64,000 bases of DNA, from positions 20,291-84,290 of the forward strand of contig NZ_JAKEIO010000016.1 of assembly GCF_021474405.1 (NCBI RefSeq). Reading direction: 5' to 3'. A program made the translations under genes and the position numbers. The stretch is from [Streptosporangium] indianense. Lineage in GTDB: Bacteria > Actinomycetota > Actinomycetes > Streptomycetales > Streptomycetaceae. The notes beneath the pieces were generated by a model. It ran no database searches. It was not told the origin of the DNA and was given only the letters and a program-made list of their open reading frames with translations. This document shows, piece by piece, positions 54,702 to 64,000 of the stretch. Positions within the stretch are counted from its first letter, which is position 1, and each line of letters starts with the position of its first letter.

Positions 54702-56510
54702 ATGACGGTCCTGCCTGACGACGGGCTTGAGCTGGCCGGCGAGTTCCCTGACGTGCCCCATGAGCAGTGGCAGCGCCTTGTGGCGGGTGTACTGCGCAAA
54801 TCGGGCAAGGACGTCGAGGGGGCCGAGGCCGAGGAAGCCCTGTCCACCGCGCTGGAGGACGGGTTGCGCACCCGCCCTCTCTACACCGCCCACGACTCCG
54901 CGCCCGAGCCGGGCTTCCCCGGTTTCGCTCCCTTTGTGCGCGGCGGCCGCCCCGAGGGGAACACGGTCGGCGGCTGGGACGTACGGCAACGGCACACGGT
55001 GGCCGACCGTGACGCGGTGCTCGGGGACCTGGAGAACGGCGTCACCTCGCTCTGGCTGACGGTCGGGGAGGGTGGCATCGCGGTGCGGGACCTCGGCCGG
55101 GTCCTCGACGGCGTGTACCTCGATCTGGCGCCCGTCGTCCTGGACGCGGGGAGCGACACCGAGCCCGCCGCGCGGGAGTTGCTCCGGGTGTACGCGGAGC
55201 GGGGTGTGGCCCGGGACGCCGCGCGCGGCAACCTGGGCGCGGATCCGCTCGGGCACGAGGCCCGTACCGGTCAGCGGGGCGACACCGCCTCGGCGGCGGA
55301 GCTCGCGCGGCTGTGCGCCGGGGAGTACCCGGGGCTGCGTGCGCTGACCGTGGACGCGCTGCCCTGTCACGAGGCCGGCGGTTCGGCCGCCCAGGAGCTG
55401 GGCTGCTCGCTGGCCACCGGCGTGGCGTACCTGCGGGAGCTGACCGAGGCCGGTCTGGATGTCGAACAGGCCTGTGCCCAGCTGGAGTTCCGGTACGCGG
55501 CGACCGCCGACCAGTTCCTGACGATCGCGAAGCTGCGGGCCGCGCGCCGGCTGTGGGCCCGGGTGGCCGAGGCCTGCGGGGCCCCGCGCGCGGGGGCGCA
55601 GCTCCAGCACGTGGTCACCTCGCCCGTGATGATGACGCGCCGCGACCCATGGGTGAACATGCTGCGCGCCACGATCGCCACCCTGGCCGCGGGCGCGGGC
55701 GGTGCCGACGCGGTCACCGTGCTGCCCTTCGACCACGCCCTCGGCCTGCCGGACGCGTTCGCGCGCCGGATCGCCCGCAACACCTCGACCATCCTCATCG
55801 AGGAGTCGCACCTGGCCCGGGTGATCGACCCGGCGGGCGGCTCCTGGTACGTGGAGCGCCTCACGGACGAACTCGCCCACGCGGGCTGGGAGTTCTTCCA
55901 GCGGCTCGAGCGGCTCGGCGGCATGGCGGCCGCGCTGCGGTCGGGCGACCTGGAGCGGGATCTGGCCGAGACCTGGCAGGCCCGCGCCGGCAGGCTGGCC
56001 AAGCGGCGCGAACCCATCACCGGCGTGAGCGAGTTCCCGTTCCTCGCAGAGAAGCCGGTCGTCCGCGCGGACGCACCCGAGCCGCGTTCCGGCGGGCTGC
56101 CGCGCGTCCGCCGTGACGAGGCGTACGAGGCGCTGCGCGCCCGCTCGGACGCCCACCTCGCCGCGACGGGTTCCCGGCCACGGGTCTTCCTCGCCGCGCT
56201 CGGCCCGGCCGCGGCGCACACCGCCCGCCTCACCTTCGCCTCGAACCTCTTCCAGGCCGGCGGTATCGAGCCGGTCGCGGAGGGCACCTTCGAGCAGAGC
56301 GGCGCGACGGAGGCCGTGCTGTGCTCCAGCGACGCGCTGTACGCGGAGCAGGCCGAGGCGGCCGTCCAGGCGCTGAAGGCCGCCGGCGCACGGCATGTGT
56401 TCCTGGCGGGCCGCCCCGGGGAGTACCCGGGTGTCGACAGTTACGTCTTCGCGGGCTGCGACGCCGTCGCCGTGCTGTCCGCGACCCTCGACCGCATGGG
56501 AGTGTCGTGA
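54702..56510 (+). CDS. mutA: Methylmalonyl-CoA mutase small (beta) subunit
   Basis: A 602-residue small subunit. The TIM barrel carries [20 protein letters not shown] near 266, [19 protein letters not shown] near 306 and [17 protein letters not shown] near 376. The C-terminal flavodoxin-like domain ([20 protein letters not shown] onward) lacks the Asp-X-His-X2-Gly cobalamin motif, as expected for the non-catalytic subunit. It pairs with MutB to interconvert (R)-methylmalonyl-CoA and succinyl-CoA. The stop overlaps the mutB start (TGATG). First gene of mutA-mutB-meaB. Confidence 0.93.
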   Translation: MTVLPDDGLELAGEFPDVPHEQWQRLVAGVLRKSGKDVEGAEAEEALSTALEDGLRTRPLYTAHDSAPEPGFPGFAPFVRGGRPEGNTVGGWDVRQRHTVADRDAVLGDLENGVTSLWLTVGEGGIAVRDLGRVLDGVYLDLAPVVLDAGSDTEPAARELLRVYAERGVARDAARGNLGADPLGHEARTGQRGDTASAAELARLCAGEYPGLRALTVDALPCHEAGGSAAQELGCSLATGVAYLRELTEAGLDVEQACAQLEFRYAATADQFLTIAKLRAARRLWARVAEACGAPRAGAQLQHVVTSPVMMTRRDPWVNMLRATIATLAAGAGGADAVTVLPFDHALGLPDAFARRIARNTSTILIEESHLARVIDPAGGSWYVERLTDELAHAGWEFFQRLERLGGMAAALRSGDLERDLAETWQARAGRLAKRREPITGVSEFPFLAEKPVVRADAPEPRSGGLPRVRRDEAYEALRARSDAHLAATGSRPRVFLAALGPAAAHTARLTFASNLFQAGGIEPVAEGTFEQSGATEAVLCSSDALYAEQAEAAVQALKAAGARHVFLAGRPGEYPGVDSYVFAGCDAVAVLSATLDRMGVS

Positions 56511-58684
56511 TGGGTATCCCCGACTTCTCCGGGATCGAGCTGGGCACCCCGGCCCCCGACGGCGGCACCGACGAGTGGCGTACGGCGGTCAAGCACGCCT
56601 CCGGCGGGGACGACCTGCTGTGGGAGACGCCGGAGGGCATCGCGGTCAAGCCGCTGTACACGGGCCGTGACCTGGAGGGCCTGGACTTCCTTGAGACGTA
56701 CCCCGGGGCGGCGCCGTACCTGCGCGGCCCGTACCCGACGATGTACGTCAACCAGCCCTGGACGATCCGCCAGTACGCCGGATTCTCGACGGCCGAGGAG
56801 TCCAACGCCTTCTACCGGCGCAACCTCGCGGCCGGCCAGAAGGGCCTGTCGGTCGCCTTCGACCTGCCCACGCACCGGGGCTACGACAGCGACCACCCGC
56901 GGGTGACCGGCGACGTCGGCATGGCGGGGGTGGCCATCGACTCCATCTACGACATGCGGCAGCTGTTCGACGGCATCCCGCTGGACAAGATGACCGTGTC
57001 GATGACGATGAACGGTGCCGTGCTGCCGGTGCTGGCGCTGTACATCGTGGCCGCCGAGGAGCAGGGCGTACCGCCGGAGAAGCTGGCCGGAACCATTCAG
57101 AACGACATTCTGAAGGAGTTCATGGTCCGCAACACGTACATCTATCCGCCGAAGCCGTCGATGCGGATCATCTCCGACATCTTCGCGTACACCTCGCAGC
57201 GGATGCCGCGCTACAACTCCATCTCCATCTCCGGGTACCACATCCAGGAGGCGGGTGCGACGGCCGACCTGGAGCTTGCGTACACCCTCGCCGACGGGGT
57301 GGAGTACATCCGGGCGGGCCGAGAAGCGGGCCTGGACGTGGACGCGTTCGCGCCGCGGCTGTCGTTCTTCTGGGCGATCGGCATGAACTTCTTCATGGAG
57401 GTCGCCAAGCTGCGGGCAGCGCGCCTGCTGTGGGCGAAGCTGGTGAGGCAGTTCGACCCGCAGAACGCCAAGTCCCTCTCCCTACGCACCCATTCGCAGA
57501 CCTCGGGCTGGTCGCTGACCGCGCAGGACGTGTTCAACAACGTGACGCGCACCTGCGTCGAGGCGATGGCCGCGACCCAGGGGCACACACAGTCGCTGCA
57601 CACCAACGCTCTCGACGAGGCGCTCGCGCTGCCCACCGACTTCTCGGCGCGCATCGCCCGCAACACGCAGCTGCTGCTCCAGCAGGAGTCCGGCACCACC
57701 CGGGTGATCGACCCGTGGGGCGGCAGCGCGTACGTGGAGAAGCTGACGTACGACCTGGCGCGGCGGGCCTGGCAGCACATCGAGGAGGTCGAGGCCGCGG
57801 GCGGCATGGCCAAGGCCATCGACGCCGGCATCCCGAAGCTGCGCATCGAGGAGGCCGCGGCCCGCACGCAGGCCCGGATCGACTCGGGCCGTCAGCCCGT
57901 CATCGGCGTCAACAAGTACCGGGTGGAGTCCGACGAGCAGATCGAGGTCCTGAAGGTCGACAACTCCTCCGTGCGGGCGCAGCAGATCGAGAAGCTGCGG
58001 CGGCTGCGCGCTGAGCGCGACGAGCGGGCCTGCCAGGACGCCCTGGACGCGCTGACCCGGGCCGCCGGCGGCGAGGGCAACCTGCTGGAGCTGGCCGTGC
58101 ACGCGGCCCGCGCGAAGGCCACCGTCGGGGAGATCTCCGACGCCCTGGAGAAGGTGTACGGCCGGCACGCGGGGCAGATCCGTACGATCTCCGGCGTGTA
58201 CCGCAACGAAACCGGAGAGTCCCCGAGCGTGGACCGCACCCGCACCCTGGTGTCCGCCTTCGAGGAGGCCGAGGGCCGCCGCCCGCGCATCCTGGTCGCC
58301 AAGATGGGCCAGGACGGTCACGACCGCGGCCAGAAGGTGATCGCCACGGCCTTCGCCGACCTCGGCTTCGACGTGGACGTCGGCCCGCTGTTCCAGACGC
58401 CCGCCGAGGTGGCCCGGCAGGCCGTCGAGGCGGACGTGCACATCGTCGGCGTCTCGTCGCTGGCGGCCGGTCACCTCACCCTCGTCCCGGCGCTGCGCGA
58501 GGCGCTGGCGGAGGAGGGCCGCGAGGACATCATGGTCGTGGTCGGCGGCGTGATCCCGCCGCAGGACGTGCCGACGCTGCTGGAGATGGGCGCGGCCGCC
58601 GTCTTCCCGCCCGGGACGGTGATCCCGGACGCGGCGTACGACCTGGTGAAGCGGCTGTCGGACGGCCTCGGGCACGAGCTGTGA
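56510..58684 (+). CDS. mutB: Methylmalonyl-CoA mutase large (alpha) subunit
   Basis: A 724-residue catalytic subunit. [20 protein letters not shown] near 80 and [20 protein letters not shown] near 119 line the CoA and substrate site. [20 protein letters not shown] near 360 follows. The B12-binding domain has [18 protein letters not shown] near 600, with His as lower cobalt ligand, and [13 protein letters not shown] near 652. It performs the radical rearrangement with adenosylcobalamin. Its end overlaps meaB by four bases (GTGA). Confidence 0.97.
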   Translation: MGIPDFSGIELGTPAPDGGTDEWRTAVKHASGGDDLLWETPEGIAVKPLYTGRDLEGLDFLETYPGAAPYLRGPYPTMYVNQPWTIRQYAGFSTAEESNAFYRRNLAAGQKGLSVAFDLPTHRGYDSDHPRVTGDVGMAGVAIDSIYDMRQLFDGIPLDKMTVSMTMNGAVLPVLALYIVAAEEQGVPPEKLAGTIQNDILKEFMVRNTYIYPPKPSMRIISDIFAYTSQRMPRYNSISISGYHIQEAGATADLELAYTLADGVEYIRAGREAGLDVDAFAPRLSFFWAIGMNFFMEVAKLRAARLLWAKLVRQFDPQNAKSLSLRTHSQTSGWSLTAQDVFNNVTRTCVEAMAATQGHTQSLHTNALDEALALPTDFSARIARNTQLLLQQESGTTRVIDPWGGSAYVEKLTYDLARRAWQHIEEVEAAGGMAKAIDAGIPKLRIEEAAARTQARIDSGRQPVIGVNKYRVESDEQIEVLKVDNSSVRAQQIEKLRRLRAERDERACQDALDALTRAAGGEGNLLELAVHAARAKATVGEISDALEKVYGRHAGQIRTISGVYRNETGESPSVDRTRTLVSAFEEAEGRRPRILVAKMGQDGHDRGQKVIATAFADLGFDVDVGPLFQTPAEVARQAVEADVHIVGVSSLAAGHLTLVPALREALAEEGREDIMVVVGGVIPPQDVPTLLEMGAAAVFPPGTVIPDAAYDLVKRLSDGLGHEL

Positions 58685-59673
58685 TCGATGTCGACGCATA
58701 TGTGAAGGGCGTGCTCGACGGGAAGCGGGCGATCATCGCCCGCGCGATCACTCTCGTCGAGTCGACCCGGCCCCAGCACCGGGCGCTGGCCCAGGAGTTG
58801 CTGACCGCGCTGCTGCCGCACAGCGGCCGGGCCCGGCGGATCGGCGTCAGCGGGGTGCCGGGCGTGGGCAAGTCGACGTTCATCGACGCGTTCGGCACGC
58901 TGCTGACCTCGCTCGGGCACCGGGTCGCGGTGCTGGCCGTCGACCCGTCCTCCAGCCGTACGGGCGGCTCGATCCTGGGTGACAAGACCCGGATGGAGCG
59001 CCTGGCCGTGGACCCGGCGGCGTTCGTGCGCCCCTCCCCCACGGCGGGCACGCTGGGCGGCGTCGCCAAGGCCACCCGCGAGTCGATCGTGGTGATGGAG
59101 GCCGCCGGCTACGACGTGATCCTGGTGGAGACGGTCGGCGTCGGCCAGTCCGAGACGGCCGTCGCCAACATGGTCGACACGTTCCTGCTGCTCACCCTCG
59201 CCCGCACCGGCGACCAGCTCCAGGGCATCAAGAAGGGCGTGCTGGAGCTGGCCGACGTGATCGCCGTCAACAAGGCGGACGGCCCGCACGAGCGCGACGC
59301 CCGGGCCGCCGCGCGGGAACTGGCGGGCGCGCTGCGGCTGATGCACGGCAAGGACGCGTTCTGGACGCCGCCGGTGCTGCACTGCAGCGCCCGCGAGTCG
59401 ACCGGTCTGGACACGCTGTGGGAGCGCCTGGAGCAGCACCGCACCCTGCTGGACTCCACCGGCCGCCTCACCGCGAAGCGCCGCGACCAGCAGGTCGACT
59501 GGACCTGGAGCATGGTCCGCGACGAGCTCCTCGGCCGTCTCCAGGCCGACCCGGCGGTACGGGCGCTGGCTCCGGTGCTGGAGCAGCGGGTCCGGGAGGG
59601 CGAGCTCACCCCGACGCTGGCCGCCGAGCGGATCCTCGCCGCGCTCGGGGGTTCCGAGGCAGCGCCTTCCTGA
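58681..59673 (+). CDS. meaB: Methylmalonyl-CoA mutase-associated GTPase MeaB
   Basis: A 330-residue G3E-type GTPase. The P-loop [18 protein letters not shown] is near 55, the base loop [18 protein letters not shown] near 82, Switch region [12 protein letters not shown] near 145 and the specificity motif NKAD near 196. It gates cofactor loading and protects the mutase from inactivation. GTG start inside the mutB stop; third gene of the operon. Confidence 0.94.
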   Translation: MIDVDAYVKGVLDGKRAIIARAITLVESTRPQHRALAQELLTALLPHSGRARRIGVSGVPGVGKSTFIDAFGTLLTSLGHRVAVLAVDPSSSRTGGSILGDKTRMERLAVDPAAFVRPSPTAGTLGGVAKATRESIVVMEAAGYDVILVETVGVGQSETAVANMVDTFLLLTLARTGDQLQGIKKGVLELADVIAVNKADGPHERDARAAARELAGALRLMHGKDAFWTPPVLHCSARESTGLDTLWERLEQHRTLLDSTGRLTAKRRDQQVDWTWSMVRDELLGRLQADPAVRALAPVLEQRVREGELTPTLAAERILAALGGSEAAPS

Positions 59674-59711
59674 GCCCTGAGCGGCCGGGACGGCGTTTTC
59701 GCATACCCGGC

Positions 59712-61201
<1,490 letters not shown>

Positions 61202-61215
61202 CCCCGCAGCACCGC

Positions 61216-61254
61216 CGGGAGGCCGGCCCGACATCGCGTCGGGCCGGCCTCCCG
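61216..61254 (+). terminator. argG terminator, also facing the metallopeptidase
   Basis: Perfect 17-bp stem, CGGGAGGCCGGCCCGAC with its complement, and a five-base loop, then GTTCTT. It sits in the convergent gap. Confidence 0.93.
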
Positions 61255-61260
61255 CGTTCT

Positions 61261-61938
61261 TCATGACTCCGCGTCGTCCGCGACCGCAGACGGCAGACAT
61301 CCCTCGACCCCCTGCTGTTGCCCCAGGGTGAAGGCGTCAACTCGTTCGGAGGCGCTTCCGTGGTCTCCGGCCTTCGTCCAGGGGGTCTTGTCGGCGACGA
61401 GGACGAGGGCCGTACGCAACTCGTCGACGTCCCCGGGCTCGAAGACGATCGTTCCGTCCCGGGCGGCACCCTCGAGTTCCGCTCCAGCCAGGCAGTCCGC
61501 CTGCAACTCGCTGTCGATCGTCCGCAGTCGGACGTCGAGTCGGTTCTGTATCGCGTGACCCCACTCGTGGGCGACGACCAGGTACACGAACCCGTCTCCG
61601 AACCGGTAGCCGTCGCGCATGAGGTCGATGTCCCAGGCGAGATAGTCCTCGGTCGTCGCGCAGTAGACGGCGTTGTCGTCGGACAGCGGTTCGCCGTCGC
61701 AGGTGGGGACGTCCGCGGAGGCACCGTCGTACTCGCCCAGGACGGTGGGCGGGACGTAGGTCTCGGTGAAGAACTCGGACCAGTGGGCGTCCCAGAAGGC
61801 GTCGACGCCCTGCACGGCCGTCTCCATGTCCTGGCCCATGTCGTCACGGGCGGGGGCCCCGTACGCCCAACCACCGGAAAGGGCCAGCAGAGCGGTGGCC
61901 AGCACCGCGGACACTCGTAGTCGAAGCTGGTGGGTCAT
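61261..61938 (-). CDS. Secreted neutral zinc metallopeptidase
   Basis: A 225-residue protein with a signal peptide (MTHQLRLRVSAVLATALLAL, cleavage near AYGA). The zinc motif is HEWGHAIQ near 122, and the third ligand is probably in SELQADCLAG, as in the putative neutral zinc metallopeptidase family (YpfJ-like). Five cysteines could form disulfides. The start ATG follows GCGGAGTCG. It would act outside the cell or at the wall; substrate unknown. Confidence 0.86.
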   Translation of the reverse strand: MTHQLRLRVSAVLATALLALSGGWAYGAPARDDMGQDMETAVQGVDAFWDAHWSEFFTETYVPPTVLGEYDGASADVPTCDGEPLSDDNAVYCATTEDYLAWDIDLMRDGYRFGDGFVYLVVAHEWGHAIQNRLDVRLRTIDSELQADCLAGAELEGAARDGTIVFEPGDVDELRTALVLVADKTPWTKAGDHGSASERVDAFTLGQQQGVEGCLPSAVADDAES

Positions 61939-62062
61939 GGTCGACTCCGCACCATGCCGGTGCCGCAACGCGGATGCGTCGTTCCGTCGCGTGCCAGGCG
62001 TGTCGTGATGCCCTCTTCACCAGTCAACGCCGGTACCGGGCCGACCGCACCCCAGGGACGCC

Positions 62063-62094
62063 GGTGCCCCGCCGGACCGTTCCGGCGGGGCACC
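62063..62094 (-). terminator. Terminator of the pntAB operon
   Basis: Perfect 14-bp stem, GGTGCCCCGCCGGA with TCCGGCGGGGCACC, and a four-base loop, about 30 bases after the pntB stop on the minus strand. Confidence 0.92.
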
Positions 62095-62124
62095 GCGTCA
62101 GTCTGAGATGCCGGGAGACCGCGC

Positions 62125-63558
62125 TCAGCGTGACGTGCCGGCCATCTCCGGGACCGGTGCGTCCAGGGAGTCCAGCCCGCGCAGGATGTCCTCCACACGC
62201 TGCCGGGCGTCGCCGAACAGCATCTGCGTGTTCTCGCGGAAGAACAGCGGGTTCTGCACACCCGCGTAACCGGCGGCCATGGACCGCTTGAAGACGACGA
62301 CGTTCGCCGCTTCCCACACGTGCAGCACCGGCATGCCGGCGATGGGGCTCGACGGGTTGTCGGTGGCGGCCGGGTTGACCGTGTCGTTGGCGCCGATGAC
62401 CAGCACGACCGAGGTGGCGGCGAAGTCGTCGTTGATCTCGTCCATCTCCAGGACGATGTCGTACGGCACGTTGGCCTCGGCGAGCAGCACGTTCATGTGC
62501 CCGGGCAGCCGGCCGGCGACGGGGTGGATGCCGAAGCGCACCTCCACGCCCCGGTCGCGCAGCTTGCGCGCCAGTTCGGCGACCGGGTACTGCGCCTGGG
62601 CGACGGCCATGCCGTAGCCGGGCGTGATGATGACCGAGGTGGCGTTGCCGAGGAGTTCCGCGGTCTCCTCGGCGCTGATCTCCCGGTGCTCGCCCTGCTC
62701 GCCCTCGTCGGCGGTGGCCGCCGGGGTGCCGAAGCCGCCCGCGATCACCGAGATGAAGGAGCGGTTCATCGCCTTGCACATGATGTACGACAGGTAGGCA
62801 CCGGAGGAGCCGACCAGCGCACCGGTGACGATGAGCAGGTTGTTGGCGAGCAGGAAGCCCGAAGCGGCGGCGGCCCAGCCGGAGTAGCTGTTCAGCATGG
62901 AGACCACCACCGGCATGTCACCGCCGCCGATCGAGGCGACCAGGTGCGCGCCGAGGGCGAGCGCGATCACGGTGACCGCGATGAGCAGCCCCATGCTCGG
63001 GCGGGCCACGAACGCGATGGTCAGCCCCACGAAGGCGACCAGCGCGCCGATGTTGAGGACGTGCTTGCCGGGCAGTGTCAGCGGGCGGGAGTTGATGCGG
63101 GCCGAGAGCTTCAGGTACGCGACGACGGAACCCGTGAAGGTGACCGCGCCGATGAACACCCCGATGAACACCTCGGCGTGATGGATGCCCAGGAGCGAGC
63201 CGGACAGCTCGGCGTCGACGTCGAGGTAGCCGTTCCAGCCGACGAACGTGGCGGCGAGACCGACCAGGCTGTGCATGATGGCGATGAGCTCGGGCATGCC
63301 GGTCATCTCGACGACCCGGGCCCGCCACAGGCCGATGCCCGCGCCGAGCGCCGTGGCGACGACGATCAGCACCAGCCCGGTCGCGGAGATGCTGCGGGAG
63401 GCGAGCCCGACCGTGGCGGCCAGGGCCACGACCATCCCCGCGATGCCCCAGACGACTCCGGAACGGGACGTCTTGTGCTGGGAGAGGCCGGCGAGGCTGA
63501 GGATGAACAGCAGCGCCGCGACGACGTAGGCGGCCTGTGCGGCCGTGTCTGTGGTCAT
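62125..63558 (-). CDS. pntB: NAD(P) transhydrogenase, beta subunit
   Basis: A 477-residue subunit. The N-terminal two thirds has about eight to nine helices of the proton channel ([40 protein letters not shown]). The C-terminal domain III binds NADP(H): [20 protein letters not shown] near 312 (Gly-X-Gly-X2-Ala-X2-Gln) and [20 protein letters not shown] near 348. It couples hydride transfer from NADH to NADP+ to proton entry. It begins five bases after the pntA stop. Confidence 0.95.
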   Translation of the reverse strand: MTTDTAAQAAYVVAALLFILSLAGLSQHKTSRSGVVWGIAGMVVALAATVGLASRSISATGLVLIVVATALGAGIGLWRARVVEMTGMPELIAIMHSLVGLAATFVGWNGYLDVDAELSGSLLGIHHAEVFIGVFIGAVTFTGSVVAYLKLSARINSRPLTLPGKHVLNIGALVAFVGLTIAFVARPSMGLLIAVTVIALALGAHLVASIGGGDMPVVVSMLNSYSGWAAAASGFLLANNLLIVTGALVGSSGAYLSYIMCKAMNRSFISVIAGGFGTPAATADEGEQGEHREISAEETAELLGNATSVIITPGYGMAVAQAQYPVAELARKLRDRGVEVRFGIHPVAGRLPGHMNVLLAEANVPYDIVLEMDEINDDFAATSVVLVIGANDTVNPAATDNPSSPIAGMPVLHVWEAANVVVFKRSMAAGYAGVQNPLFFRENTQMLFGDARQRVEDILRGLDSLDAPVPEMAGTSR

Positions 63559-63563
63559 CCTGA

Positions 63564-64000
63564 TCAGCCCTTCGAGAACATGCCGAGCATGCGGCGGGTC
63601 ACGGCGAATCCGCCGAAGATGTTGATGCTCGCCAGCAGGATCGCGGCGAACGACAGCACGGTGACGGCGGTGTCGCCCTGCCCGATCTGCAGCAGCGCGC
63701 CGACTACGACGATGCCGGAGATGGCGTTGGTGACCGACATCAGCGGGGTGTGCAGCGCGTGGTGCACATTGCCGATGACGTAGAAGCCGATGACGATCGC
63801 CAGGACGAACACCGTGAAGTGGCCGAGCAGTTCGCTCGGGGAGAAGGCCGTGACCAGGAACAGCGCGAGGGCTCCCGCGCCGACGAGGGCGTAGGAGGAC
63901 CAGGCGGGGCGGGCGGGCTTCGCCGGTGTCCCGGAGGCGGCCGGTTCCGGCTCCTTGGCCGCGGCCGGGGCGATCGCGGCGAACGACTCGGGGTTGAGGT
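63564..64000 (-). CDS. pntA: NAD(P) transhydrogenase, alpha subunit C-terminus, cut by the window edge
   Basis: The frame is open through the right edge, so only the last 145 residues are seen. They read [11 protein letters not shown], an Ala/Pro/Glu/Lys linker, then membrane helices [40 protein letters not shown] and [19 protein letters not shown], ending [13 protein letters not shown]. The linker joins the NAD-binding domain, outside the window, to the alpha-type membrane domain, so this is a fused single-gene PntA. Same operon as pntB. Confidence 0.9.
   Translation of the reverse strand, partial: LNPESFAAIAPAAAKEPEPAASGTPAKPARPAWSSYALVGAGALALFLVTAFSPSELLGHFTVFVLAIVIGFYVIGNVHHALHTPLMSVTNAISGIVVVGALLQIGQGDTAVTVLSFAAILLASINIFGGFAVTRRMLGMFSKG

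Noticed and set aside
54571..54705. 44-codon frame starting after TAGCAT upstream of mutA
   Set aside because: Composition is Gly/Arg-rich and unlike a protein, and it overlaps the mutA promoter and start.

Overview
The window is a high-GC stretch with dense, short-spaced genes, GTG and TTG starts, and -10 boxes of the TAGNNT type. The gene content is typical of Streptomyces: a CYP152 P450, two IucA/IucC synthetases, a uricase/HIUase/OHCU decarboxylase operon beside glyoxylate carboligase, a LAL-type LuxR regulator beside a secreted trypsin, mutA-mutB-meaB, and a long-form argG. I read it as a chromosomal segment of a Streptomyces species, with no phage, plasmid, insertion sequence, tRNA, rRNA or CRISPR. 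Species cannot be named from the sequence alone.

Layout. 1-2.1 kb: a cut HipA-like kinase and a P450 peroxygenase. 2.1-2.7 kb: a non-coding array of degenerate direct repeats. 2.7-6.7 kb: Rieske/DUF2231 and DUF1360 proteins, a decayed FecCD siderophore permease, an amino acid permease and a scrap of a universal stress protein. 6.7-10.3 kb: a ferredoxin and two divergent siderophore synthetases. 10.3-17.3 kb: a surface VWA pair, an HxlR regulator divergent from an alanine-type aminotransferase, a DUF2243/CtaG-like pair, a hypothetical protein, a thioesterase and an ECF sigma remnant. 17.6-19.2 kb: a membrane Ser/Thr kinase. 19.3-31.7 kb: the purine and glyoxylate region. 31.7-45.4 kb: a nuclease-like zinc-ribbon protein, two acyl-CoA ligases, two LuxR regulators, the trypsin and several single enzymes. 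45.5-53.8 kb: a probable envelope-glycan cluster with its own two-component system. 53.9-64 kb: an RsbW-like ATPase, the methylmalonyl-CoA mutase operon, argG, a metallopeptidase and pntAB.

How genes work together. 8-oxoguanine deaminase makes urate. Uricase, HIUase and OHCU decarboxylase take urate to (S)-allantoin, and catalase removes the H2O2. Gcl, Hyi and GlxR carry glyoxylate to glycerate. The allantoin-to-glyoxylate middle steps are not in the window. The promoters carry two kinds of candidate operator. A perfect 15-bp palindrome overlaps the -35 box of both the uricase operon and catalase. Paired TTCC...GAA sites, centred exactly 21 bp apart, lie at the start points of both hyi and gcl.

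At least ten genes have a -10 hexamer ending 6-7 bases before the start codon, which implies leaderless mRNAs. Several intrinsic terminators with perfect 9-17 bp stems mark transcript ends.
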